DNA of 64,000 bases from Betaproteobacteria bacterium Ga0077526 (GTDB taxonomy: Bacteria > Pseudomonadota > Gammaproteobacteria > Burkholderiales > Ga0077523): assembly GCA_001464765.1 (NCBI GenBank), contig LNDV01000024.1:1-64000 (forward strand). The letters run 5' to 3'. Numbering within the stretch: position 1 is the first letter of the stretch; each line of letters opens with the position of its first letter. The notes beneath the pieces were generated by a model. That model was given only the letters and a program-made list of their open reading frames with translations. It was not told where the DNA came from and made no database searches. Shown in pieces: positions 8,515-18,939 of this stretch. A program made the position numbers and the translations under genes.

Positions 8515-11500
8515 TCAAGGCGTCGGCAAGAGCACACGAACACTGTGTCGTGCGGCGTCGGACTCAAGCGGCACCCAGCCATCGGGCAGGAGGCGCCCGT
8601 CCAGGGAGACGAGCATGTCGTGCCGGTTGTCGCTGCCATCGGCAGGCTCCCGGGTCACTTCGATGACGTAGGTCGCGGTGCCGAAGCGATACTGCATCCG
8701 GTATCCGGGCCAGGCGGCCGGGATGCAGGGCTCGATGCGCAGCGCATTGCCTTCCCGTTGCAGTCCCAGCAGGGATTCGAGCACCAGGCGATACATCCAG
8801 CCTGCAGACCCGGTGTACCAGCTCCACCCGCCGCGGCCCACGTGGGGCGGGCAGCCGTAGACGTCTGCCGAAATGACATAGGGCTCGGTCTTGTACGTCT
8901 CCACGGCCTCTGCGGAGCGTCCGTGGTTCACGGGGTTGATGAGAGACAGCACTTCCCAGGTCCGCTCCCCGTCGCCCAGCGCCGCGAAGGCCATGGCGGT
9001 CCACACGGCGCCATGCGTGTACTGGCCGCCGTTCTCCCGGACGCCGGGCGCGTAGCCGCGGATGTAGCCGGGATCCATGGGGGCCGCGTCGAACGGCGGA
9101 TCGAGGAGCTTCACGATCCCGTCGGCCCGGCTCACGAGATGTACCTCGACGGCGTTCATCGCTCGTCGCGTCCGTTCCGGGTCTCCGACCCCGGACAGCA
9201 CGGCCCAGCTCTGCGAAATGGAATCGATGCGGCATTCCACGTTGAGCTTCGATCCGAGCGGAGTGCCGTCGTCGAAGTACGCACGACGGTACCAGTCGCC
9301 ATCCCACGCATGCGCCTCGACGTCGCGGCCGAGCTGGCCCCGCACGGCGTCGCACTCGTCCGCGAAGCCGTGGTCGCCTCGGCTTCGCGCAACGGGCGCG
9401 AAGCCCCTCAGGACTTCGCAGAGGAAGAACGCGAGCCATACGCTCTCGCCCTGGCCGCGGACGCCGACCAGATTCATGCCGTCGTTCCAGTCCCCGGAGC
9501 CGATGAGCGGCAGGCCGTGCGCGCCGAAGCGCCAGCCGTGGCGTATCGCGCGAACGCAATGCGCGTAGACCGTTGCCGTCTCCGCAGAGCGGGCGGGCAG
9601 GTCGTAGTAGGAGTCGTCCTCCGCGTTCACGGCGCGGCCTTCGAGGAACGCCACTTCCTCGTCCAGCACCGTGGTGTCGCCGGTGATCCTTGCGTAGCGG
9701 CACGCTGCGAGCGGCAGCCAGAGGTAGTCGTCGGAGCATCGCGTCCGAACACCGCGTCCCGCCGGCGGATGCCACCAGTGCTGGACATCTCCCTCGACGA
9801 ACTGCCGACTCGCGCAGAGCAGCAGATGGTTCCTCGCCAGCGTCGGCTCCACATGGACCAGCGCCATCGTGTCCTGCAGCTGATCGCGGAAGCCGAAGGC
9901 GCCTCCCGACTGGTAGAACCCGCTTCGGGCCCAGAGGCGGCAGGAGAGCGTCTGGTAGACCAGCCAGCCGTTGGCCAGCATGTCGACGGCGAGGTCCGGC
10001 GTTTCCACTTGGACGGCACCGAGCGTCTGCTGCCAGTACGCGCAGGTGGCCGCGAGTGCCGCCTGTTGTGCGTGCGTGCCACGGAACCGCTGCAGGAGCG
10101 CGGCGGCGTCGTGGGCATCGCGGCCAACGCCGAGCCGGAACACGATGGTCCGCGACTGCCCCTCGGCGAGTTCGAACGGCACCTGTATCGCACCGCACGG
10201 ATCGAGACCGGCGCCGGTGCGGCCCGAGAGCTTCGTCCTGCGCATCGCGGCCGGTCGCTGCAGCGAGCCGTTCCGGCCGAGGAACTCCGTACGGTCTCCG
10301 GTCACAGTGCGGCCGGGGTCGTCCACATCGAGGAACGCGACCCGATCGGCGAACTCGGTGCTGTAGGCATTCCAGGCGGTAAGGGCGCCGCCCTGTCCGG
10401 GAACGTCCGTGCAGATGTGCATCGCCGATCTCGCGCGGAGATCGCCCAGCACCCACTCGACGAACGCCGTTGCGGAGAGTCTTCGCATCCGTCCGGAACC
10501 GTTGCTCACGGTGAGCGCCAGAAACTTGACGGCGGCATCCGGTGCCACGTGCACGGTCAGGGTCGAGGTGATGCCGTCCGCCACCGTCTCGAACACGCTG
10601 TAGCCGAACCCGTGGCGGATCCCGTACGTGCCCGGACCGCGAACGGGGAAGGGCGAGGGCGACCACACCTGTCCCGTCTCTTCGTCGCGGAGATACAGCG
10701 CCTCGCCCGACGGGTCGGACACGGCGTCGTTGTGCCACGGCGTGAGCCGGAACTCGTGGGCGTTCTCGCTCCACGTGTAGGCGGCACCGCTTTCCGACAC
10801 CACCGTGCCGAAATCCGGATTTGCCAGCACGTTGACCCACGGCGCGGGCGTCACCTGGCCCGGCGCGAGGACGATGACGTACTCGCGGCCATCGGGCGCG
10901 AAGCCCCCCAGCCCGTTGAACAGGCGCAGGCCGCGCTCGGAGAGGGAACCCTGCGGGGCGGTCGCTTCCGGCCGCATCTGCCGCGTCGGCACGAGGCGCG
11001 GCATGGGCGGCTCCGCCACGGGACGGCGATCGAGCTGCTCTGCCAGCGTACCGCGCGAATCGCTGATCAGGACCCGGGCCACGGACTGGAACAGGACGCG
11101 GTCCTCGCCGGAAATCTGCTCTGCGGATCGCACGAAGATGCCGCCGGGGCGATCGATCACGCTCGCCTCGATCCCGGACGTGATGAGACCGATGATCTGT
11201 TCCTGCAACCGCTGGCGGTAGCCGGCATGGTCCTCGTTCCAGATCACGAGGTCCACCGCGAGTCCCTTGAGCCGCCAGTACGCATGGGCCTGCACGAGCT
11301 GCCGCACGAGCTCGATGCCGGCGGCGTCGCCGATCTGCAGAAGGACGATGGGCAGATCGCCGGAGATCGCGTAACCCCAGAGCCCCGACTGGCCACGCCG
11401 GTTGCGCAGGAGCACGCGCGCGTCCGCCCGCAATGCCGCATCGGCGTGGATGACGGAGCTCGCCAGTCGCGCGTGCAGCTGGGAGTCCGCCTCGCTTGCG

Positions 11501-14500
11501 TTCAACTGCCGCAGCACGACCTGGCTGTGGGTCCACGCCAGATCGAAGACCCGGTCCGCCAGATGGCGGTCCTGGTACTTGTCGATGAGGCCGAGCGCGA
11601 GATCGCGCGAGTCCGCCATGCCCGAGACGATATCGATCGTCACGGACTGTTCCGGTCCGAGGGCCAGGCGGTGGCGGATCGCGACGATCGGGTCCAGCAC
11701 CGAGCCTTCGCTGCCCGAGAGCGGCGAGTCCTCGGTCATGGCTCGGGGCGATTCGGGGCGGTGTCCCCGGCCCAGAAATCGCAGGCGGTCGGTCTCGTAG
11801 GACACCTCGGCCGCGTCGGCGCCGTGCACGGTCATCAGGTGCAGCATCCAGGGCGACGACTCATCGCGGGAACGGGGCCGGCGCGTGCAGACGATCGCGT
11901 GGCGATCCCGCACGATCTCGGTCTGCACGAACAGGTTGCTGAAAGCCGGGTGCAGGGCATCCGAGGCCGGCGGCGCGAGGACCACCTCCGCGTAGCTCGT
12001 CACGTCGATCTCCGCGCTGCGGCGGGACCGGTTGGCGATGCGTACGCGGCGCAATTCGATGTCATCCTCGGGGGAGACGACGATCTCTGTATGGGTCTCG
12101 AAATCACCCGAGTCTCCGACCGCCACGTCGCGACGGCGAAACTCCGCCCGCCCTTCGGAGAAGACCGCCTCGTAGCTCTCGGGCCGGCGGCGCGTCGGCT
12201 GGTACGCCGTCGACCAGAAGGCGCCGCTGTCCCGGTCGCGGATGTAGCAGAACGCGCCCCGGTCGTCGCACGTGACGTCCTCCTGCCAGCGCGTGACGGC
12301 CAGATCCTTCCATCGGCTGTAGCCGCCACCGGCCTGCGTCACCATGACGTGATAGCGGCCGTTGGACAGAAGCTGCACCTCCGGGACCGGCGTATCGGGG
12401 TTCCGGAATGCGCGCACCGGCAGCGCCACGGCGTCGAGCGCCGGACGTGCGTCGAAGCGTCGCGCCGTGTGCGGGAACAGGGCCGTGGCCTTTGGCACCC
12501 GTTCCTGCAGGAGCAGCATGACCGCCTGGAACAGGCGCTCGGACTCGAAGCGCCGCCGCATGGGGTGGTCTAGCACCACAGCCTCGATCGCCAGGAGGCT
12601 CATGCCCTGGTGGTGTGCCATGAAGGACCGCACCACCGTGCTGGTCTGACCGCGACGCTGCCGCGACGGGGTGTAGTCGATGGCCTCGTGGAAGCCGAAC
12701 CGGCCGACCATGCCGTCGGCCGCGAGGCGTTCCAGATTCGCACACGCTGCCGCGGGGTAAACCATCAGCGCCAGGGCCGATGCGTAAGGGGCCACCACGA
12801 GGTCTTCGGCCAGACCGCGCTTGAGCCCCAGACCGGGCACACCGAAAGCGCGGTACTGGTAATTGAGGTGGACGTCGACGGCGTTGTACCCCGACTCGGA
12901 GACACCCCAGGGGCCGTCGACCTGCTGCCCATAGTCGATCTGGCGCGTCACAGCGGCGCGGGCCGTCTGGTCGAGAAGGGTGTTGGCGTAGCAGGGCATC
13001 ACCAGCATGGGCATCAGATACTCGAACATCGAACCGCTCCACGACAGCAGCACGGGCTCGGCGCCAGCAACCGTCAGCAGCCTGCCCAGCGCGAACCAGC
13101 TCTCCTGCGGCAGTTGTCCCTGGGCGATCGCGACGAAACAACCGAGGCGCGCTTCGGAGGCAAGCAGATCGTAGTAGCCCGCGTCGAGACGCCGTTCGCT
13201 CACGTTGAAGCCGATGTTCAGAAGATGGCGGTCGCGGTCGTACAGGAAGTCATAGTCCATCGACGCGAGGTCGCTTGCCTGCGCCGCGAGCCGGTCGAGG
13301 GCGGCAAGCCGTTCGCGGGCCCGTTCGCAGCCTTCGACGAGGCAGCGATTGAGATCGGTGAGCCACACCCGCTGGCGTGGCGTGGTGCCGACAGCCATCC
13401 GTCGGAGTATGTCGTTCGAGTGGTCCGCATCTAGCGTGGCGAATTGCCTCAGCGTCGGGATGTTGCAGATGTCCCCGAATGCCTCCAGCCCGCGCGGCGC
13501 CGGCGGAAGCAGCAGCCACGGCGCGAGAAACGTGAGATCGGCCGTCGCGGACTGGCACTGCGTGAACAGGGCATGCGCCCAGTCGGCCGCGTCGTTTCCC
13601 ACGGAACGCGGCTCCTCGGTGCGGGGCGGGGGAATCCTCGCGCCGATCTCAGCGGCGTGCGTCGCCAGGCGGATGAGCAGGGACCGAGCGCCCCAGAGTG
13701 TCACCGGACCCGGAGCGAGAGGCAGCGCATCCTGGAACGCCTGGATCGCGGTACCTGCCGCCGCTCCCGGGTCCGCGGCGACGATCACCGCCAGCGTGTC
13801 ACGCAGGCCCTCGAACAGGGTCATCCCGATCAGCGGAACATCCGCGATCTCCAGCAGACCGGAACGCAGCGTGAGGAGGTGCCCTGCAAGGTTGCCGCTG
13901 TCGACCGTCGACACGTAGAGCGGCGCGAGCGCCTCGAGGGTCTGCGTGTCATACCAGTTGTAGAAGTGTCCCCGGTATCTGGGCAATGCCGCCATCGTGG
14001 CAAGCGTGTTCGAGGTGCGCTCGACCAGCTGGCCTGCATGCACGTAGCCGAAGTCGTACGCGGACAGCGTGGCAAGCAGCGAAAGCCCCATGTTGGTCGG
14101 CGAGGTGCGGTGTGCCACCGACGTCACCCGGTACTCCTGATAATTGTCCGGTGGCAGCCAATGGTCGTCGGCGACCACCAGGTTGTCGAAGTAGGCCCAG
14201 GTCCGCCTCGCGATGGTCCGGAGAAAGGTCACCTGCTGCCGCGTCAGTGCCGGGCGCCCCTGCGTCAGGGGAAGACTGATCCACCACGCGGTGACCGGCG
14301 ACGTGAACCACAGGAACAGCAGGGGGGCGGCCACGACGAGCGTGGCAGGGTCCGTCAGGCCCAGCTGAACCGAGACGCCCGCCGCAAGGGTCGGCGCGAT
14401 CCACATGGAGCGGAAGCTGGAAGCGAGTGCGCCGACATCGGGACGCAGACGATCCTGTTCTGACGATCCCGAAGGCTTCCATTCCAGCAGTCGCCGCCGG

Positions 14501-17358
14501 CTCACACGCATCCGCCAGCCCGTGCGGACGATGGCATCGAGGCTGTAGTAGGCCTCGTACGGCAGGCAGATCAGATCGAATGCAATCTGCGCGACACTGC
14601 GCCGCAGGGAGCGTCCGACCGCTCTCGCGTGCTGTCCTGCGAGCATGTCGCTCGGCTTATTCAGGGTTTCGAGGAGCAGGGCACAGGCGCGCGGCAGGAG
14701 CACGAGCCCCAGTAGCGTGAGCGTCCAGGCGCCGGCTGACGGCAGAAGCAGCCATCCAGCAAGGAACAATGCGGTGAGCGCCGCCGGGACAAGGCTGCGG
14801 CGAAGGTTGTCGATGAGTTTCCACTGGGACAGAGCCGAGAGCGGATTGCGCTCGCGCAGCGGCATCCGCTCGCCCGTCGCCTCCTCCTGGACGCCCCATA
14901 CCCGGCGCAGCACCCACCCCGCGAGTTGCCAGTCGCCGCGGATCCAGCGGTGCCGCCGGCTCACATCGGCGTCGTAGCGCGGCGGAAACTCCTCCACCAC
15001 CTGGGCGTCGCTCATCAGGCCGGCGCGTGCGTAGCAGCCTTCGAGCAGGTCGTGGCTGAGGATGCTGTTCTCGGGGAAACGCCCCGCCAGTGCCTGCTCG
15101 AAAGCGTCGATGTCGTAGATGCCCTTGCCGATGAAGGATCCCTCGCCGAAGACATCCTGGTACACATCCGACACTGCCCGGGTGTAGGGGTCGATGCCCG
15201 GCTCGCCGCCATGCAGTCGGGCATAGCGCGAGCGATTCGTTCCCGGCAGCGCGACCGATACCCTCGGCTGGAGAATGCCGTAGCCCTCGGTGACCCGCCC
15301 GGCGATGGCGTCATAGCGAGGCCGGTTCATCGGATGCGACATCGCGCCGACGAACTGTCTCGCCGCGTCCCGCGGGAGCTGGGTGTCCGTGTCCAGCGTG
15401 ATGACGAAGCGCACCTGTGACAGCACGGCAAGATCGCCCACGATGCGGGCGAAGCCCGACGGGGTCGATCGCCCGTCAGGCCGCAGCAGGGCGTTGAGGT
15501 CCGCGAGCTTGCCGCGCTTGCGCTCGTACCCCATCCAGAGGCCTTCACCGGGATTCCAGCGGCGTGCGCGATGGAACAGGCAGAAAGGCCCGCCATCCGC
15601 GTCGGGGTCGGTGTTCGCGTACTGCTCGTTCAGTGCTTCGATCTTCGCAGCGGCGAGTTCGACGAGCGCGGCATCCTCGGGCAGACACTCGGCGTCGGCG
15701 TCCCCGAAGTCCGTCAGCAAGCCGAAGTGAAGCGAGGCGTCGCGGTTGGCGAGAAACCGCACTTCGAGCGCCTCGATGAGGGAATCGAGCCCCCTTTCGC
15801 TCGTCAGCATTGTCGGGACCACGACCAGCGTGCGGGACTCGCGGGGAATGCCCTTCTTGAAGTCCATCCGCGGCAGAAGGGAGGGCGCCACCACCAGTGT
15901 CGCCGCCCAGTTCACGAGACTCACGGCAAGCTGGCTGGCAACCAGGATGGCCAGAACGGCGACGGGCCCGCCGATCCAGTCGTCGAGGCCTGCGCGCTGC
16001 CATTGCGAGACGAGCAGCCACGCCACCCCGGCGGTGAGCAGGCCGATCGTCCCCAGGAACGGCAGGAGTGCGACCCGCTGCGCGGCTCGGCGCCATGCGA
16101 GGGAAGGGGGCACGCGAATCCCCGCGGCCCTCTCGAGCGCCGGCAGACCCTTGCCGATCAGGTAGTGGCCCACGTGCTCCTCGAGGCGTGTGGCGTCTGC
16201 GTCGGTCGCTGTGGCAGCCGCGTTGCGCGAAAGGGACACCGCAAGCTGCGCGACCTGCGTTTCCGAAAGGGCGCCACGACGCGAAAGCGCTTCCGTTGCA
16301 TGCCGGTACCGGTCGCGCGTCGGGAAATCCATGTGTGTGTAGATTCCGCGGGGATCCTCCCGCAGCGTGGTCTCCACGACGCTCACCGACTCCACGAACT
16401 CGCGCCAATCCAGAGCGCTCAGCACCCGGAGACTGCCGATGCTGTTGCTGATGGACACCTGGTCTGCCGCCTGCTGCTGATTCTCCGACTGCACCAACTG
16501 GTCCGTCGTGAGACCCGCCTCGGACAGACGCTGTTCGATCCAGGTGAGCGGCAGGGCGAGGGCGGGTCCGCGCCCCTGCAGTCGGCGGGTGAGTTCCGCG
16601 ACGAAGGCGCTCACCATGGGCGGGTTGGAGCGCGCCATGTCGGCGATCACGAGGATGAGACTCTTCGGATCCGACTCGGCGGTCGCGGACATGCGATCGG
16701 CCCACGCGCCCGCGAGATTGCGCTCGGTCCAGCCATCGGCAATGCGCACGCCGACGCGGCGCAGATTCTCGATCACGGCGAGACGCAGCATGATGGGAAT
16801 CGCCCACAACTCACCCAGCGTGAGCGGGGTGACGGTCTGGTACGCGACGACGAAGCGGTTGAGTGTCTCCGCGTCCACGCGGCCGTCGCCATGGGCGACG
16901 ACCTCCAGCGCCAGATCGTGCACGCGCGGGTGCCCCTGCGATCGCCCGGGACCGAGTCGCGGCAGTTCCCGGCTGTAGTCCCGGGGCAGATGTCGGCGGG
17001 TGGTGCGGATCTGCTCTTCGATGAGATAGAAGTTGTCGAGGAGCCATTCCCCGGCGGGCACGATGCGCCGGCTCTGCGTCAGGGCCGAAGTCAGGAGACG
17101 GCACACGCCGATGAGCACTGTCTCGTTGGACATGAGGCGCGCGAGGAGCTGATCCGTGCCGCGACCCGGCGCCAGGGAGTGTGTCGCAGCGAGGGCCTTG
17201 CCATGCTGTGCCATCTGGTCGGCGCTGAACAGTTCGGATCGCAGCGGGGGTTCGTCCACAGCGTTTGTGCGGGCCCAGGCGGCGAGCCGGCCCTGAGCGG
17301 GCCTCCAGTAGCGGAGTCGGAGAAAGGCAGCGCGCACGCCGGCGACGAGGTCAGACAT
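8515..17358 (-). CDS. ndvB: Cyclic beta-1,2-glucan synthase
   Basis: A 2,947-residue inner-membrane protein with the size and order of NdvB/Chv-type synthases. An N-terminal region (1-430) leads to membrane segments (about 435-500), then a GT84 glucosyltransferase with 'VVVPTMLTS' (about 515), the metal-binding 'TLDTDTQLP' (about 654) and 'RRHRWIRGDWQ' (about 806). More membrane segments follow (860-1000), then a glycoamylase-like domain ('WSGSMFEYLMP', about 1446), and two GH94-type regions, the last with 'GSGDWNDGMN' (about 2623), which holds the catalytic Asp of the phosphorylase domain that sets ring size. The product is a periplasmic cyclic glucan used in osmoadaptation and host interaction in known cases. 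The start follows an AGGAA ribosome site. No exporter gene (ndvA) is adjacent. The YqjDE-type genes upstream point the same way, and co-transcription is possible. Confidence 0.95.
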   Translation of the reverse strand: MSDLVAGVRAAFLRLRYWRPAQGRLAAWARTNAVDEPPLRSELFSADQMAQHGKALAATHSLAPGRGTDQLLARLMSNETVLIGVCRLLTSALTQSRRIVPAGEWLLDNFYLIEEQIRTTRRHLPRDYSRELPRLGPGRSQGHPRVHDLALEVVAHGDGRVDAETLNRFVVAYQTVTPLTLGELWAIPIMLRLAVIENLRRVGVRIADGWTERNLAGAWADRMSATAESDPKSLILVIADMARSNPPMVSAFVAELTRRLQGRGPALALPLTWIEQRLSEAGLTTDQLVQSENQQQAADQVSISNSIGSLRVLSALDWREFVESVSVVETTLREDPRGIYTHMDFPTRDRYRHATEALSRRGALSETQVAQLAVSLSRNAAATATDADATRLEEHVGHYLIGKGLPALERAAGIRVPPSLAWRRAAQRVALLPFLGTIGLLTAGVAWLLVSQWQRAGLDDWIGGPVAVLAILVASQLAVSLVNWAATLVVAPSLLPRMDFKKGIPRESRTLVVVPTMLTSERGLDSLIEALEVRFLANRDASLHFGLLTDFGDADAECLPEDAALVELAAAKIEALNEQYANTDPDADGGPFCLFHRARRWNPGEGLWMGYERKRGKLADLNALLRPDGRSTPSGFARIVGDLAVLSQVRFVITLDTDTQLPRDAARQFVGAMSHPMNRPRYDAIAGRVTEGYGILQPRVSVALPGTNRSRYARLHGGEPGIDPYTRAVSDVYQDVFGEGSFIGKGIYDIDAFEQALAGRFPENSILSHDLLEGCYARAGLMSDAQVVEEFPPRYDADVSRRHRWIRGDWQLAGWVLRRVWGVQEEATGERMPLRERNPLSALSQWKLIDNLRRSLVPAALTALFLAGWLLLPSAGAWTLTLLGLVLLPRACALLLETLNKPSDMLAGQHARAVGRSLRRSVAQIAFDLICLPYEAYYSLDAIVRTGWRMRVSRRRLLEWKPSGSSEQDRLRPDVGALASSFRSMWIAPTLAAGVSVQLGLTDPATLVVAAPLLFLWFTSPVTAWWISLPLTQGRPALTRQQVTFLRTIARRTWAYFDNLVVADDHWLPPDNYQEYRVTSVAHRTSPTNMGLSLLATLSAYDFGYVHAGQLVERTSNTLATMAALPRYRGHFYNWYDTQTLEALAPLYVSTVDSGNLAGHLLTLRSGLLEIADVPLIGMTLFEGLRDTLAVIVAADPGAAAGTAIQAFQDALPLAPGPVTLWGARSLLIRLATHAAEIGARIPPPRTEEPRSVGNDAADWAHALFTQCQSATADLTFLAPWLLLPPAPRGLEAFGDICNIPTLRQFATLDADHSNDILRRMAVGTTPRQRVWLTDLNRCLVEGCERARERLAALDRLAAQASDLASMDYDFLYDRDRHLLNIGFNVSERRLDAGYYDLLASEARLGCFVAIAQGQLPQESWFALGRLLTVAGAEPVLLSWSGSMFEYLMPMLVMPCYANTLLDQTARAAVTRQIDYGQQVDGPWGVSESGYNAVDVHLNYQYRAFGVPGLGLKRGLAEDLVVAPYASALALMVYPAAACANLERLAADGMVGRFGFHEAIDYTPSRQRRGQTSTVVRSFMAHHQGMSLLAIEAVVLDHPMRRRFESERLFQAVMLLLQERVPKATALFPHTARRFDARPALDAVALPVRAFRNPDTPVPEVQLLSNGRYHVMVTQAGGGYSRWKDLAVTRWQEDVTCDDRGAFCYIRDRDSGAFWSTAYQPTRRRPESYEAVFSEGRAEFRRRDVAVGDSGDFETHTEIVVSPEDDIELRRVRIANRSRRSAEIDVTSYAEVVLAPPASDALHPAFSNLFVQTEIVRDRHAIVCTRRPRSRDESSPWMLHLMTVHGADAAEVSYETDRLRFLGRGHRPESPRAMTEDSPLSGSEGSVLDPIVAIRHRLALGPEQSVTIDIVSGMADSRDLALGLIDKYQDRHLADRVFDLAWTHSQVVLRQLNASEADSQLHARLASSVIHADAALRADARVLLRNRRGQSGLWGYAISGDLPIVLLQIGDAAGIELVRQLVQAHAYWRLKGLAVDLVIWNEDHAGYRQRLQEQIIGLITSGIEASVIDRPGGIFVRSAEQISGEDRVLFQSVARVLISDSRGTLAEQLDRRPVAEPPMPRLVPTRQMRPEATAPQGSLSERGLRLFNGLGGFAPDGREYVIVLAPGQVTPAPWVNVLANPDFGTVVSESGAAYTWSENAHEFRLTPWHNDAVSDPSGEALYLRDEETGQVWSPSPFPVRGPGTYGIRHGFGYSVFETVADGITSTLTVHVAPDAAVKFLALTVSNGSGRMRRLSATAFVEWVLGDLRARSAMHICTDVPGQGGALTAWNAYSTEFADRVAFLDVDDPGRTVTGDRTEFLGRNGSLQRPAAMRRTKLSGRTGAGLDPCGAIQVPFELAEGQSRTIVFRLGVGRDAHDAAALLQRFRGTHAQQAALAATCAYWQQTLGAVQVETPDLAVDMLANGWLVYQTLSCRLWARSGFYQSGGAFGFRDQLQDTMALVHVEPTLARNHLLLCASRQFVEGDVQHWWHPPAGRGVRTRCSDDYLWLPLAACRYARITGDTTVLDEEVAFLEGRAVNAEDDSYYDLPARSAETATVYAHCVRAIRHGWRFGAHGLPLIGSGDWNDGMNLVGVRGQGESVWLAFFLCEVLRGFAPVARSRGDHGFADECDAVRGQLGRDVEAHAWDGDWYRRAYFDDGTPLGSKLNVECRIDSISQSWAVLSGVGDPERTRRAMNAVEVHLVSRADGIVKLLDPPFDAAPMDPGYIRGYAPGVRENGGQYTHGAVWTAMAFAALGDGERTWEVLSLINPVNHGRSAEAVETYKTEPYVISADVYGCPPHVGRGGWSWYTGSAGWMYRLVLESLLGLQREGNALRIEPCIPAAWPGYRMQYRFGTATYVIEVTREPADGSDNRHDMLVSLDGRLLPDGWVPLESDAARHSVRVLLPTP

Positions 17359-17469
17359 TCGTGGGGTTCCTGCGCAGGGTGCGACGACGCCGGGAATGGC
17401 CGTCGGGCAGTGAGGCCGCGACCGGTGGCTGCGGAAACGAATGCCGGCCCGGGTCTGACACGAGACGGC

Positions 17470-18024
17470 TCAGACGGGCCACTCCTGCGCTCGTGTGACG
17501 GTTGTGTCCGCAGCGCCGGGGGCTTCGCTCTTGTCGCCCGGAGCGATGAGCGCAGCGAGAATGGAGGCCCATGCCTCGGCAGGAATCCTGCCGATCGCCG
17601 AGGCCACCAGCGGCGGAAGGAGTCCGGCGAGGACCGCCGGTCGGACTCCCCACCGCCAGGGCTTGACCGCGACGATGCCAGCCCCGACCGCAGCGGCGCC
17701 GACCACGAGCGCTACAGGATGGCGATCCGCGACCGGCTTCAGCACGGACTGCGCGGCCGACCCCGCGAGGGTCGTGGCGACTCTCGCCGGATGCTGGTGC
17801 CACCAAGATTTCAGCGAATCCACCACGATGCCGATGACGGGCAGCGATTGCAGAGTCCGCGAGAGTCCCGCGGGTGTGGCGTCCCGGTCAGCGTGCTGGT
17901 CGGACACCGGCGCAAGCAGCGCGGATCTCAGGGCCTCCCGAGACCGCTCGAGGCGCGCCACGGCAGACAACGCCATCGATGCCGTCGCCTCGCGACCGGA
18001 TGTGTCCTGGGGAATGGATGCCAT
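17470..18024 (-). CDS. Hypothetical membrane protein in the YqjDE cluster
   Basis: 184 residues. The N-terminal half is soluble; a glycine/alanine-rich hydrophobic section (about 95-150) includes 'VVGAAAVGAGIVAV' and 'AVLAGLLPPLVASAI', giving one or two membrane segments. It lies 13 bp after the YqjE-like gene, where YqjK sits in enterobacteria, but I see no sequence match to YqjK. Probable co-transcription with the two genes before it. Function unknown. Confidence 0.7.
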   Translation of the reverse strand: MASIPQDTSGREATASMALSAVARLERSREALRSALLAPVSDQHADRDATPAGLSRTLQSLPVIGIVVDSLKSWWHQHPARVATTLAGSAAQSVLKPVADRHPVALVVGAAAVGAGIVAVKPWRWGVRPAVLAGLLPPLVASAIGRIPAEAWASILAALIAPGDKSEAPGAADTTVTRAQEWPV

Positions 18025-18037
18025 GCTCGTGTCCGTA

Positions 18038-18418
18038 TCAGGTGCTGGTGTCCCGGAACAGCGCCACGTCCGCGCGGACCTGACGCCGCACGTTGCCGAG
18101 AAATGCGGCCGGTCGCGCCGAGCGGATCAGCAATCCGAAGAAGAGTGACAGAGCAGCAGGCACGAGAGGGACGACGACGAGCACCCAGGTCGCGCGCGCC
18201 TCCGACTCGGGTGTGATGCTCCAGAGCATCACCGCCATGCCACCCAGCACCAGCGCGGCAGCGAAGCAGGAAAGTGCCACTGCGCCGAGCACGACGCGCC
18301 TTCGCCAGGTGCGCGCTGCCAGGGACGTGTCGTCCGCTACCAACTCCGCGTATGCCTGCAGGTGATCCACGAGCAGACGCGGATGGGTCGCTATGAGGCC
18401 GAGCAGCGGATGCGCCAT
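18038..18418 (-). CDS. YqjE-like phage-holin superfamily membrane protein
   Basis: 126 residues with two membrane helices (about 45-68 and 78-98) flanked by charged ends, the pattern of the putative actinobacterial holin-X/YqjE family (PF07332). It lies 19 bp after the DUF883-family gene, as in the yqjD-yqjE pair of other proteobacteria. YqjD-type proteins bind ribosomes at the membrane in stationary phase; the role of YqjE is unclear. Despite the family name nothing here suggests phage lysis. Confidence 0.75.
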   Translation of the reverse strand: MAHPLLGLIATHPRLLVDHLQAYAELVADDTSLAARTWRRRVVLGAVALSCFAAALVLGGMAVMLWSITPESEARATWVLVVVPLVPAALSLFFGLLIRSARPAAFLGNVRRQVRADVALFRDTST

Positions 18419-18437
18419 GACGAGGGCGTGTGCCGGT

Positions 18438-18809
18438 TCAGTGACGCGAATTGCGCATGAGGCTCACGAGCGCCATGAGCACGGCGCCGGTTGCCGCAGC
18501 GATGAGAACGGCCTTGAGCGGCTCGGTACGAATGTAGTCGAGCGTGCTGTCCGACGCGTGTTGCGCCCTTGCGCGAATCGACTGCGCGGTCTCGCGCACG
18601 GCTTCGACGCCGCGGTGACCGAGATTGCCCGCCTGATCGCTCGCGCGATCGAGAATGGGTCCGGCCTGGCGCCGCATCTCCTCGACGCGATTGCCGAGGG
18701 AATCCAGCGCTTCGTTGGCGACGCGCTGGGTGGAATGAATCGCGCGGTCTGCCGATCCGGCGAGCGCATCCGCCAGACCGTTACCGTGTTCCGTGGGGGA
18801 GGGTGTCAT
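18438..18809 (-). CDS. DUF883 family protein (YqjD/ElaB-like)
   Basis: 123 residues: a long charged amphipathic helical region (about 10-95) and one C-terminal membrane helix preceded by 'DYIRTEPLKAV', the family signature near the membrane. In E. coli the homologues YqjD and ElaB are stationary-phase membrane proteins that bind ribosomes through their soluble part. The ATG follows AAGAGGAA. It is the first gene of a three-gene cluster on this strand. Confidence 0.85.
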   Translation of the reverse strand: MTPSPTEHGNGLADALAGSADRAIHSTQRVANEALDSLGNRVEEMRRQAGPILDRASDQAGNLGHRGVEAVRETAQSIRARAQHASDSTLDYIRTEPLKAVLIAAATGAVLMALVSLMRNSRH

Positions 18810-18892
18810 GCTGTTTCCTCTTGGGGTTGTATGCCCGACGGGCCGGCGTACGAAAGCCCGTCGACGGGCGTCATGCGCCCGGTGGATTCCGG

Positions 18893-18934
18893 AAAAGGGC
18901 GGGCGAGGGCACCGGTGCCCGATGCCGCCCGCCC
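18893..18934 (-). terminator. Rho-independent terminator
   Basis: On the minus strand a GGGCGGGC / GCCCGCCC stem (18927-18934 with 18897-18904) encloses an inner GGGCACCGGTGCCC palindrome and is followed by TTTT (18896-18893). It sits just past the stop of the YHS-like gene and should end its transcript before the DUF883 cluster. Confidence 0.8.
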
Positions 18935-18939
18935 GATGA

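Noticed and set aside
8545..12573. A 1,342-codon open frame on the plus strand
   Set aside because: It lies wholly antisense to the cyclic glucan synthase gene. In high-GC DNA the opposite strand of long genes often stays open, and the product has no recognisable domain.
18038..18418. Holin-type protein as a sign of prophage
   Set aside because: It sits in the YqjD/YqjE gene order and no other phage gene is near.
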